52,314 nucleotides of DNA from Roseibacillus sp. (GTDB lineage: Bacteria > Verrucomicrobiota > Verrucomicrobiia > Verrucomicrobiales > Akkermansiaceae): NCBI GenBank assembly GCA_002709395.1, contig PAQU01000026.1, positions 19,327 to 71,640 on the forward strand. Direction: 5' to 3'. Position numbers and translations under genes: made by a program. Numbering within the stretch: position 1 is the first letter of the stretch; every line of letters begins with the position of its first letter. Below the pieces are notes generated by a model. That model had not been told where the DNA came from and made no database searches. It saw nothing but the letters and a program-made list of their open reading frames with translations. This document shows positions 6,674 to 14,533 of the stretch, in pieces.

Positions 6674-7837
6674 GTGGTTTCGGTCAGACCAGCCAGAGAA
6701 AGAAGCGTTGCCATCGCGGTGGTCGTCGCTCTGGTGCTTCATGTTGTGGCCTTTGGGGCGATGGTGGGTGGAACGATCCTGGATATTCTCACCGAGGAAG
6801 AGGATCCGTTGGCGGATGTCCCGGCTTTGCCTGAGCGAACTGAGGATGCCCTTGTTGAGTTGAATGCGGCGGATCTTCTCGCCATGCGTGAATCTCTGGT
6901 AGCTGAAGAGGAGCTGCCTGAGGTGGTTGAAGGCACCCTGCCGGATCCGGAACCGATCGAACCGCTCGAAAAGGCTCCGGTGAACTATGCGAGAACCAGC
7001 CAGGACCAGGAATCCGATTCGCCTCCGGAGGGAGCGATCCTTATCGGCGAGAGGAATACCCTGGAGGCTACGGAGTTGCCGCCAGCCAAGGATGCTCTGG
7101 AGTTGCCGAGCCAGAAGGGAGTGGAGCCGGTTCGCAATGAGAGGAACCTGTTTGATTCGGATTTCTCTCCGGGAGAGGACGAGGGGAAGACCGGTGGAGA
7201 AGACTCGGAAGCACCGCAGCCTGCGGGTGACCCCAGCTCTAATGCGGAGGACGAAATTGGTCCGGAGGAAGTCGGTAACGGGCCAGAAGTGCAGGGTTCT
7301 GTGGAGAAGGATCTGCCGTTCAAGGGAAATCCGGTGGAGGTTCCGGTCAAGGCATCCCCAGAGTTGGAGGAGGAGCTTCCCAAGTCGAGTGAGGAGGCCG
7401 GGACTGGGAGAGGGAGCGACGGCAAGGATGAGGAGCGGATCAAGGAGCAGGCAAACGGAGGTTTTCGCACGGAGTCAAAGCGAACGAGAATGGAAGGAAC
7501 CATCAGTCGTCGAGGCAAGAGTTCACTCAAGGTAGAAGCTACTGCTCTTGGTAAATACAAGGCCCAGGTGAACCGGGTGATTGAGAGTGAATGGCAGAAT
7601 CGCTGTGTGACGCATCGCGACCATCTTTTACCAGGAATTCTAACCCTTCGCTTTTATGTGGCCAAGGATGGGCGGGTTTCAGGTCTGCGCTATCTCGATG
7701 TTTTTCAAGCCAGTGCGATACAGAAGGGTTTCACAATGAAGGCGGTCCAGCAATCCAAGTTGCCGGTGATGTCGGAGGAAGTCATCAAGGAGTTAGAGGG
7801 TGAGTTGCTGGAGTTTCACATTAATTTCCACTTTTGA
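6674..7837 (+). CDS. TonB/TolA-like energy-transducing protein with long acidic linker
   Basis: About 387 residues from the GTG at 6674: a short basic N terminus, one membrane helix (Val-Ala-Ile-Ala-Val-Val-Val-Ala-Leu-Val-Leu-His) with the His typical of TonB, a linker of about 240 residues rich in Glu, Pro, Asp and Gly, and a C-terminal domain of about 90 residues with Thr-Leu-Arg-Phe-Tyr-Val-Ala-Lys-Asp-Gly-Arg-Val like TonB/TolA C termini. Such proteins use the ExbB/ExbD proton motor to act across the periplasm. The frame also opens at a TTG at 6617, inside the end of rsmA; GTG is preferred because it gives the usual short cytoplasmic end. exbB follows at once. Family is inferred from architecture. 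Confidence 0.8.
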   Translation: MVSVRPARERSVAIAVVVALVLHVVAFGAMVGGTILDILTEEEDPLADVPALPERTEDALVELNAADLLAMRESLVAEEELPEVVEGTLPDPEPIEPLEKAPVNYARTSQDQESDSPPEGAILIGERNTLEATELPPAKDALELPSQKGVEPVRNERNLFDSDFSPGEDEGKTGGEDSEAPQPAGDPSSNAEDEIGPEEVGNGPEVQGSVEKDLPFKGNPVEVPVKASPELEEELPKSSEEAGTGRGSDGKDEERIKEQANGGFRTESKRTRMEGTISRRGKSSLKVEATALGKYKAQVNRVIESEWQNRCVTHRDHLLPGILTLRFYVAKDGRVSGLRYLDVFQASAIQKGFTMKAVQQSKLPVMSEEVIKELEGELLEFHINFHF

Positions 7838-7838
7838 T

Positions 7839-8603
7839 ATGATGCGGGACCTTGGTCATAACCTGGCGGCGGAAGTAGCTCCGGAGGCCCTCCAGAGAAC
7901 CTGGAAGTTCTTTGCGGATGGAGGTTTTTTCATGCTGCTCATCGTATTCTGCTCGGTTGTCGCGCTGGTAGTCATTCTTTATAAGATGATGACCCTGACA
8001 AGATCCTCGGTGCTTCCCGGGCGACTGGTTGGGGACCTTGAGCTTCTTGAAGCACACCTGGACGACGAAAGTCTTGATGCCCTGCGAGGGGAATTCAGGG
8101 AGGGGGATTCGGTCCTGGCCCGGCTTTGTGATGTGGCCGTGAAGAATGAGGGTCGCCCATTGGCGGAAACCCAGGAAGCGGTGCAATCCAGCGCCAAGGA
8201 AGAGGTTGTGCGAATGAATGCCGGTTTGCCGGTCCTTGATGTAGTAATCACAGTTGCTCCCCTGCTGGGCCTGCTTGGAACGGCGAGTGGTTTGGTTCTT
8301 ATCTTTGGAAATACTGAAGACCTGACTTCCGGCGTGAACAATGCGAAGATCGGTGCGGGTATTGCACGGGCACTGGGGACAACTATTGCCGGAATGGTGG
8401 TGGCAGTTCCATCGGTAGTGGCTCACAGTTATTTCACGAGAAAGATCGAGACCATGTCCGCGCGGTTGGAAGTATTGCTGGGCTCGGTAATCGGCGCCTG
8501 TCAGCGCACAGGTGGCGAGGTGGCCAGGAAAGGGCTTGCGGCGGAGAGTTCTTCCCCAAGGACGACGCCACTCTCGGATTTCCCAGGGCAAGGAGTATCA
8601 TGA
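7839..8603 (+). CDS. exbB: MotA/TolQ/ExbB proton-channel family protein
   Basis: The protein has 254 residues with three membrane helices at about 25-50, 145-165 and 180-205. The conserved core reads Val-Ala-Pro-Leu-Leu-Gly-Leu-Leu-Gly-Thr-Ala-Ser-Gly and then Gly-Ile-Ala-Arg-Ala-Leu-Gly-Thr-Thr-Ile-Ala-Gly, the proton-pathway helices of ExbB/TolQ. It forms a stator complex with ExbD that powers a TonB-like arm. An ATG at 7842 is an alternative start. It begins one base after the TonB-like stop codon and its end overlaps exbD by ATGA, so the genes are translationally coupled. ExbB and TolQ cannot be separated from sequence alone. Confidence 0.92.
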   Translation: MMRDLGHNLAAEVAPEALQRTWKFFADGGFFMLLIVFCSVVALVVILYKMMTLTRSSVLPGRLVGDLELLEAHLDDESLDALRGEFREGDSVLARLCDVAVKNEGRPLAETQEAVQSSAKEEVVRMNAGLPVLDVVITVAPLLGLLGTASGLVLIFGNTEDLTSGVNNAKIGAGIARALGTTIAGMVVAVPSVVAHSYFTRKIETMSARLEVLLGSVIGACQRTGGEVARKGLAAESSSPRTTPLSDFPGQGVS

Positions 8604-9079
8604 ATTTTTACCAGCCAAGGAAGAGGAAGGAGCGGGTGCCCATTGTTCCTCTGATAGACATCCTCACAATCCTGCTCATTTTCTTCATCGTGACCCGTGG
8701 AGTTCCCGAGGAAGAGCGCTCCAAGAATCCTCCCCCGGAGCCCCGGTCGATTGTCAAGGTGACCTTGCCGGTGGTAAAAGAAATGAAGACCGATGAGGTG
8801 GTGGAGCGCCGGGCCGTGCTTGCGGTGGCGGCGGAGGGGGCAATCACTCTCGATAATTACGAGTTGGCTAGTCCGGAACTGCTTGCAGATGCCCTCATTG
8901 TCTTCCGGGAAGAAAATCCGCAGCGTAAGCTTGAGCTCGCAGCTGACCAGGGGGCAACTCTTTCCCAGTTATTCATGGTGCTGGACGCACTAACGGCGGC
9001 GGAATATGATATCAAGGATGTTCCCGCCCGTATTCGTCGTCCTCAGCCTGTTGATTTTATAGACCCTCTCCAGCCATGA
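8600..9079 (+). CDS. exbD: ExbD/TolR-family protein
   Basis: The protein has 159 residues: a short basic N terminus, one membrane helix with the essential Asp (Val-Pro-Leu-Ile-Asp-Ile-Leu-Thr-Ile-Leu-Leu-Ile-Phe-Phe), then a periplasmic domain. The Asp is the proton-carrying residue of ExbD/TolR. The start overlaps exbB (ATGA) and is one of the few here with a good Shine-Dalgarno sequence, AAGGAG five bases upstream. The end overlaps def by four bases. Length and topology are normal. Confidence 0.92.
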   Translation: MNFYQPRKRKERVPIVPLIDILTILLIFFIVTRGVPEEERSKNPPPEPRSIVKVTLPVVKEMKTDEVVERRAVLAVAAEGAITLDNYELASPELLADALIVFREENPQRKLELAADQGATLSQLFMVLDALTAAEYDIKDVPARIRRPQPVDFIDPLQP

Positions 9080-9618
9080 TTCTGCCCATCAGCCAGTTTG
9101 GTGACCCGATCCTGCGAAAGCGCTGCAGGGAAGTAGATGAGGTGACCGATGAGATCATGACGCTGGTGGAGGACATGATTGAGACCATGCACGAGGCCAA
9201 TGGGGTGGGTCTGGCAGCTCCCCAGGTAGGGAGGGACCTGAGGCTCGCAGTGGTAGATGTTTCGCATGACCCGGAATGCGTTAGCGTGCTCAAGGTAAAT
9301 GGAAAGGATGCCAGGATAGAGGACATCATGCCCCTTGTGTTCATTAACCCCCGGTTTGAGAAAATGGGGGCGCGAGAGCGGATGGAGGAGGGATGTCTGA
9401 GTATCGAGGAAATCCGGGCGGAAGTGCAGCGCCCGGGCATCGTGAAGGGTGTTTTCCCCCAGCTTGACGGGAGCGAGATAGAGCTTGAGGCTGACGGACT
9501 CCTTGCCCGTGTCATTCAGCATGAGACTGATCACCTCAATGGAGTTCTTTTTGTCGACAGGGTCAGCGCGGCCACGAAGTTGATGCTGCGCCGTGAGCTC
9601 AAGAGACTCAAAAACTAG
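9076..9618 (+). CDS. def: Peptide deformylase
   Basis: The protein has 180 residues with all three deformylase motifs: Gly-Val-Gly-Leu-Ala-Ala-Pro-Gln, Glu-Gly-Cys-Leu-Ser (metal-ligand Cys) and Gln-His-Glu-Thr-Asp-His-Leu (two metal-ligand His and the catalytic Glu). It removes the formyl group from the initiator Met of new proteins. It overlaps exbD by four bases (ATGA), so it is probably the last gene of the TonB-like/exbB/exbD operon. The usual partner fmt is not adjacent. Confidence 0.97.
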   Translation: MILPISQFGDPILRKRCREVDEVTDEIMTLVEDMIETMHEANGVGLAAPQVGRDLRLAVVDVSHDPECVSVLKVNGKDARIEDIMPLVFINPRFEKMGARERMEEGCLSIEEIRAEVQRPGIVKGVFPQLDGSEIELEADGLLARVIQHETDHLNGVLFVDRVSAATKLMLRRELKRLKN

Positions 9619-9707
9619 TCGCCGATCATGGTAGTGATGGCCTCGGACGGAATTGAGTTTACAACATAACATGGCCTACATACCTTGAAATTTAAATAGA
9701 TCTTAAT

Positions 9708-10610
9708 ATGTCGCAATCCAGCTCTCCTGTGAATCCACCTGTAGAGGGTCCTGTTGATGGGCGCCCGCTTCCCCAGAATCCATTTCAGGATGGTGCCGGA
9801 AGACGGCCCTCTACGCCGTCTCCATTTGAGGAGGTGAAGTACTCTTCATCAGAAAGTCCTGTCTCAGACAGGCAGGTTCCGGCTAGTCCCTTTGAGATTG
9901 TAGAGGATCAGACTGATCAGGAGCAAAAGGAAGGTGGCTTTCCAATGCAGGGGTTCCCATCAGGACCGGCTTCTCTCACTCAACTGGAGACCGCACCGAT
10001 TGGAGGGAATTCCCAGGTCGAATTGCCCCCGAGTCAGCCTGAGACGACTCCGGGTAACATGATGGACCCTTTTGAAGAGATGAGCCTGCCGCAGGACGGG
10101 AGTGGCAAGGCAGGTGGGTCGGAGCATGAGGAGGAAGGTGTTGAGGAGGACTTTGCGGTTCCTGTTTCAATCACCAGCAGCAATAATCCTGGTAACAAGG
10201 GTGGGGCTACAACGGGGCGAGCAAGTGAAGAGCCCTCTTCCTTACAGGTGAAGGGTGGTGCAGTGGAGCCCATTACAGATGAGACCAGACAGTTGGAGTT
10301 GCGGGCGATATTCGGCGTTGACCACGAGTTAAGTCATCAGGAAATAATACAGCGGATGCGTGGGTTGCCCGGAATTGTCGATGTGGCCAAGGTTGGTTCA
10401 GCAGAGGCGGAAGCTTTTGTCACCCTGCAGAATTGTGCGGCGAAGCTAGGCTTGGCGAAGGGGCAATCGATAGTCGTGAGTTGCTCGCGGGGAGTTATTG
10501 ATTTTCTTGAATACAAGGGAACTTCGCTCGCTATCCTGCGTGAAGACAAATACTTCCCCGGAGTGCGTGAAACCCTTTATATCTGTGCCCGGGAGTTGGA
10601 GAAACTTTAG
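9708..10610 (+). CDS. Unknown protein with repeated PF motifs and a Roadblock/LC7-like C-terminal domain
   Basis: The protein has 300 residues and no clear family. Residues 1-190 are low complexity, rich in Pro, Ser, Gly and Glu, with four spaced motifs: NPFQD (24-28), SPFEEV (38-43), SPFEIV (60-65) and DPFEEM (120-125). Residues about 195-300 look like one small alpha/beta domain: helix, strand at Gly-Ile-Val-Asp-Val, helix at Ala-Ala-Lys-Leu-Gly-Leu, then Gln-Ser-Ile-Val-Val and Thr-Ser-Leu-Ala-Ile-Leu, then a last helix. This order fits Roadblock/LC7 proteins, which form dimers and often regulate small GTPases; the match is by eye. There is no signal peptide or membrane segment. It stands alone, 89 bp after def, behind an AT-rich stretch that could hold its promoter. 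Confidence 0.75.
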   Translation: MSQSSSPVNPPVEGPVDGRPLPQNPFQDGAGRRPSTPSPFEEVKYSSSESPVSDRQVPASPFEIVEDQTDQEQKEGGFPMQGFPSGPASLTQLETAPIGGNSQVELPPSQPETTPGNMMDPFEEMSLPQDGSGKAGGSEHEEEGVEEDFAVPVSITSSNNPGNKGGATTGRASEEPSSLQVKGGAVEPITDETRQLELRAIFGVDHELSHQEIIQRMRGLPGIVDVAKVGSAEAEAFVTLQNCAAKLGLAKGQSIVVSCSRGVIDFLEYKGTSLAILREDKYFPGVRETLYICARELEKL

Positions 10611-10798
10611 GGGTTCATGGAAATCTGGTGATCAGGAATCGGGGAGAGGGGGAATAGAGTGGTTGTCTGAGATCGAGCGATCAGATGGCTATTTCTTTTT
10701 GGTGGTCTTTGGATCACTAAGTAGTCTGGAAATAAGTTGGTAACAGGGGGGGCGGCCTTCCTGAGTTGCTCCGATAGAGGCGAGCGTTCTACTGGCAG

Positions 10799-13700
10799 AT
10801 GAGATCACTTTCCAATCCCGGTGAGCCATGGTTGGTGCGTGTTGACACGGGGGGAACGTTTACCGATGGCTGGGCCCGGAGTCCCGGAGGGGAGGAACAC
10901 AGGTGCAAGGTGCTCTCCAGTGGGTTCCTGCGGACCTCTGTAGAGGCAGTAGTTGGACCTGGGTGCTACCGTCTTGCCGGAGACTTGGGAGTTGCGGACG
11001 AGTTTTTGCGGGGTTTTGGGGTCAAGGGGGGCGGAGTAGTCACCGGATGGTCGCGTGACGAGCGACTTCTCACAGTTGAAGGGGCGGATTCCCTTGCGAT
11101 CGGGGCCCTGCTGGATATTTCTACAGGGGAGGAAGCCCCGGTGCTTGCGGCAAGGCTCCTGACGTCCACGGCCCTGGAAAGTTCCTTTCCGGTTATTGAT
11201 TTCAGGCTGGCAACCACGCGGGGAACGAACGCCCTTCTTGAGCGGAAGGGCAGTGAAGGAGTCCTGATTACCACGGGGGGATTTGAGGACCTTCTGCGAA
11301 TCCGTGATCAACGCCGGCCCCATCTGTTCGATCTCAGACAGGATCCTGTTGTGCCGGTCTTCCGGCGCTCCGTTGGGATAAGGGGGAGGATCAGTGCTTC
11401 GGGAGAGGTTCTTGAACCCCTTGATGAGGAAGAAGCAGTCACCCTTGTCGAGTCATTGCTTCGGGACTCGGTTGAGGTGGTGGCCGTCGCTTTGTTGAAC
11501 AGTTACGCCAACCCCTCACACGAGCAGCAGCTGGGCAAGTTGCTGCGGGATGCAGGGATTCCATTTGTTTCGCTCTCGACCGAGCTCTCCAGTGGGATGC
11601 GGTTGCTTCAGCGCGCAGAGACTGCTGCTGCCAATGCCTATCTTGCACCAGTGATGGATCGTTTTGTGAGGGAAGTGGGATCACGCCTTGGGAGAGGTTC
11701 TCTGGAATTGCTTACAAGTGGTGGTTTTCTCAAGGAGTCGCAGAACTACCGGCCGATAGACAGTCTTCTAAGTGGTCCAGCTGGTGGGGTAATGGGAGCT
11801 CTTGCCGTGGCGGAGTCCGCAGGATATCACAAGGTACTGGCGTTCGACATGGGGGGTACCAGTACCGATGTCGCTCGCCTCGAGGGAGTCCCCGTCCTTC
11901 GCTACGAGCAGCATATTGGACCGGTCAGGGTAGCGGTGCCAGCAGTGAAGATTGAGACTGTTGCGGCGGGAGGAGGCTCTGTCTGTCGTTGGAGGAGGGG
12001 TGGGTTGGAGGTGGGGCCGGAAAGTGCGGGTGCGTTTCCGGGGCCGGCCTGTTATGGGCACGGGGGTCCGCTTACTGTTACGGATGTAAATCTGCTTCTG
12101 GGATTCATGGATCCGCTGCGTTCCAGCCTGCCACTGGAAATTGAGGCGTCCCGGCAGCGGTTGAAGGAACTACAGGATGAGATGAGGGCTGATGGAGCGG
12201 ATCCTGTTTCCGAGTCCCAGCTCTTGGAAGGTCTCCGGGAGATTGCGGTGGAGCGGATGAGCGAAGCAATCCGGAAGATTTCACTCCGAGAGGGATGTAA
12301 TCCCTCAGAATATGTCCTGGTCGCGTTTGGTGGTGCAGGTCCTCAGCACGCATGCGCAGTGGCCGATAAGTTGAGGATCAGGGAGATCCTGATTCCAGGG
12401 GACGCGGGTTTGCTGAGTGCATGGGGTCTTCATCGGGCAAGGAAGGAAAAGATCTTTGAGCAGCAGGTGCTGCAGGTGGTTGAGGGTCTGCGTTCCGAAT
12501 GGGAGGAAAGAGTCGGCCAGGTAGTTAGTGAAGCCATCGACTTGCTCGGCGAAGGGGCATGCCTTTCGCGGTTACTCTTCGAGCTCAGGTTATTGGGGCA
12601 GGATTCAACCTTGGAAATAGAGGCGGGGTCGGTGATTGGGTGTGATGAATTACTGCAGCGCTTCAAGGAGCATTATGAGAATCTTTATGGGTATGAAATA
12701 CCCGCAGGGAAAGAAGTGGAGTTGGTGGCCATCCGGGCGGTGGTGAAGTTGGGGGTTGAGGAGACGTTCACGGAGGAGTTTGGACCAGGCAGGTTGGTTG
12801 ATGCCCTCGAAATCACGCAGGACGCATTCCGGACCTGTGTCGTGGAAAAGGGCTGGATTCGGGCGGAAGGATCAAGAGGGAGCCTTCGTCTATCGAATCA
12901 GGGAAAAGAGAAGAATTCCGGGAAGTGGTCCCCTGAGGTAGAGGCTGAGCTTTTCCGTTGTCGCTTTGAAGGTGTGGTGGAGGAAATGGGAGAGCTTTTA
13001 CGAAGAACCGCCATGTCTCCCAATGTGAAGGAGCGGCTGGATTTTTCCTGTGCCCTTCTTGATGCGGAGGGGAAGTTGGTAGTTAACGCGCCCCATATTC
13101 CAGTTCACCTTGGAGCGTTGGGGCTTTGTGTCAGGACGGTGAGTCGTGGCAGGGAATGGAGGGAAGGAGACATGGTGATTGTCAATCACCCGGCCTTTGG
13201 GGGATCGCATCTTCCAGACGTAACGCTAGTGAGCCCGGTTTTTATCAAAGGCCGATTAACTGCGTTCGTGGCGAACCGGGCCCACCATGCCGAGATCGGG
13301 GGCCGGACTCCGGGGTCTATGCCGGCATCGGCTTGTTCCTTGGAAGAAGAGGGGGTAGTGCTTTCTCCTGAGCTTCTTTTTGATGGGGGCGAGAGCCGCT
13401 TTCACGTCATTGAGGAAATCTTTCGTTCGTCGAAATACCCCAGCCGCATGCTGGATAATAACCTTGCGGACCTATCAGCGCAGGTTGCAGCCAATCATCA
13501 CGGTGTACGGCGCATGAAAGAGCTTGTTGGGGCGTCCTCCCATGAGGCGGTGACTCGGAACATGAGAAGCCTTTTTCATCGAGCCTCCACGGTTATGCGC
13601 GAGCAGCTCCTGTCGCGAGTTGATTGCAGGTGGGCAGGTGAGGGGGCTCTCGACGACGGTAATCTTATCCGGGTTCAACTGCAGGTTTCAGGAGGAAGTC

Positions 13701-14461
13701 TAAGAATTGACTTCAGCGGATCAGGGCCCGTGCACCCGGGAAACCTCAATGCCACTGAGGCGATTGTCCGTAGCGCGATCCTGTATGTTCTACGAGCGTG
13801 GGTAGCAGAGGATCTGCCGCTTAACGAGGGATTGCTGGACGGGGTCGAAATCAGGATTCCGGAGGGGCTTCTTTGCCCCATTTTTCCTGAGGACCCCGCT
13901 TGTTGTCCGGCAGTGGTAGGAGGAAATGTAGAAACGAGCCAGAGGGTGGTTGACGTGCTTCTCGAGGTGCTTGGTTTACAGGCCAACAGCCAGGGAACGA
14001 TGAACAATTTTCTCTTTGGGAATGAAGACTTTGCCTACTATGAGACGGTCGGAGGTGGTTCGGGGGCTGGTCCGGGCTGGAACGGCATAAGTGGAACGCA
14101 CGTGCACATGAGCAATACCGCGATTACCGATCCTGAGGTTCTGGAGAGAAGATTTCCTGTCCGTTTATGGGAGTTTTCCCTAAGGCAGGACTCTGGAGGC
14201 AAGGGCAGTTGGGAGGGAGGGTGCGGCCTTGTGCGTGAGGTCGAGTTTCTGAAGCCGATGACGGTGTCATTTCTTATGCAACGCCGTGAATCTGGACCGA
14301 ATGGAGGCGAAGGTGGCAGTGAGGGATTGCCTGGGCGTCAGGATATTCTCCGGCGAGACGGATCGCGTGAGGAATTACCCGGGATATGCAGCTTTTCGGT
14401 TGAACCCGGCGAGCGGGTCCGGATCCTGACTCCCGGGGGAGGAGGCTGGGGGAAGCCCTAG
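10799..14461 (+). CDS. Fused hydantoinase/oxoprolinase (HyuA-HyuB, 5-oxoprolinase type)
   Basis: A long protein of 1220 residues. Residues about 10-230 are the HyuA N-terminal ATPase-fold region with Asp-Thr-Gly-Gly-Thr-Phe-Thr-Asp. Residues about 240-540 are the HyuA core with Phe-Asp-Met-Gly-Gly-Thr-Ser-Thr-Asp and Phe-Gly-Gly-Ala-Gly-Pro-Gln. Residues about 715-1215 are HyuB, with His-Leu-Gly-Ala-Leu-Gly and a Gly-rich end. The fused form is that of ATP-dependent 5-oxoprolinase, which opens 5-oxoproline to glutamate; hydantoinases and acetone carboxylase subunits are relatives. It is monocistronic, about 190 bp after the preceding gene and 72 bp before the DUF1553 gene. No Shine-Dalgarno sequence is seen. 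Oxoproline as substrate is inferred from the fusion. Confidence 0.93.
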   Translation: MRSLSNPGEPWLVRVDTGGTFTDGWARSPGGEEHRCKVLSSGFLRTSVEAVVGPGCYRLAGDLGVADEFLRGFGVKGGGVVTGWSRDERLLTVEGADSLAIGALLDISTGEEAPVLAARLLTSTALESSFPVIDFRLATTRGTNALLERKGSEGVLITTGGFEDLLRIRDQRRPHLFDLRQDPVVPVFRRSVGIRGRISASGEVLEPLDEEEAVTLVESLLRDSVEVVAVALLNSYANPSHEQQLGKLLRDAGIPFVSLSTELSSGMRLLQRAETAAANAYLAPVMDRFVREVGSRLGRGSLELLTSGGFLKESQNYRPIDSLLSGPAGGVMGALAVAESAGYHKVLAFDMGGTSTDVARLEGVPVLRYEQHIGPVRVAVPAVKIETVAAGGGSVCRWRRGGLEVGPESAGAFPGPACYGHGGPLTVTDVNLLLGFMDPLRSSLPLEIEASRQRLKELQDEMRADGADPVSESQLLEGLREIAVERMSEAIRKISLREGCNPSEYVLVAFGGAGPQHACAVADKLRIREILIPGDAGLLSAWGLHRARKEKIFEQQVLQVVEGLRSEWEERVGQVVSEAIDLLGEGACLSRLLFELRLLGQDSTLEIEAGSVIGCDELLQRFKEHYENLYGYEIPAGKEVELVAIRAVVKLGVEETFTEEFGPGRLVDALEITQDAFRTCVVEKGWIRAEGSRGSLRLSNQGKEKNSGKWSPEVEAELFRCRFEGVVEEMGELLRRTAMSPNVKERLDFSCALLDAEGKLVVNAPHIPVHLGALGLCVRTVSRGREWREGDMVIVNHPAFGGSHLPDVTLVSPVFIKGRLTAFVANRAHHAEIGGRTPGSMPASACSLEEEGVVLSPELLFDGGESRFHVIEEIFRSSKYPSRMLDNNLADLSAQVAANHHGVRRMKELVGASSHEAVTRNMRSLFHRASTVMREQLLSRVDCRWAGEGALDDGNLIRVQLQVSGGSLRIDFSGSGPVHPGNLNATEAIVRSAILYVLRAWVAEDLPLNEGLLDGVEIRIPEGLLCPIFPEDPACCPAVVGGNVETSQRVVDVLLEVLGLQANSQGTMNNFLFGNEDFAYYETVGGGSGAGPGWNGISGTHVHMSNTAITDPEVLERRFPVRLWEFSLRQDSGGKGSWEGGCGLVREVEFLKPMTVSFLMQRRESGPNGGEGGSEGLPGRQDILRRDGSREELPGICSFSVEPGERVRILTPGGGGWGKP

Positions 14462-14533
14462 CGCTTGCTGAACCGGGAAAGCTATGGGGATTTGGCTGGT
14501 GCTTGTTGCCGGCGGATTTAGATTTCTTGGTTA

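Noticed and set aside
7821-8591. Open frame of about 256 codons on the minus strand
   Set aside because: It is antisense to exbB, which has conserved helices and coupled neighbours.
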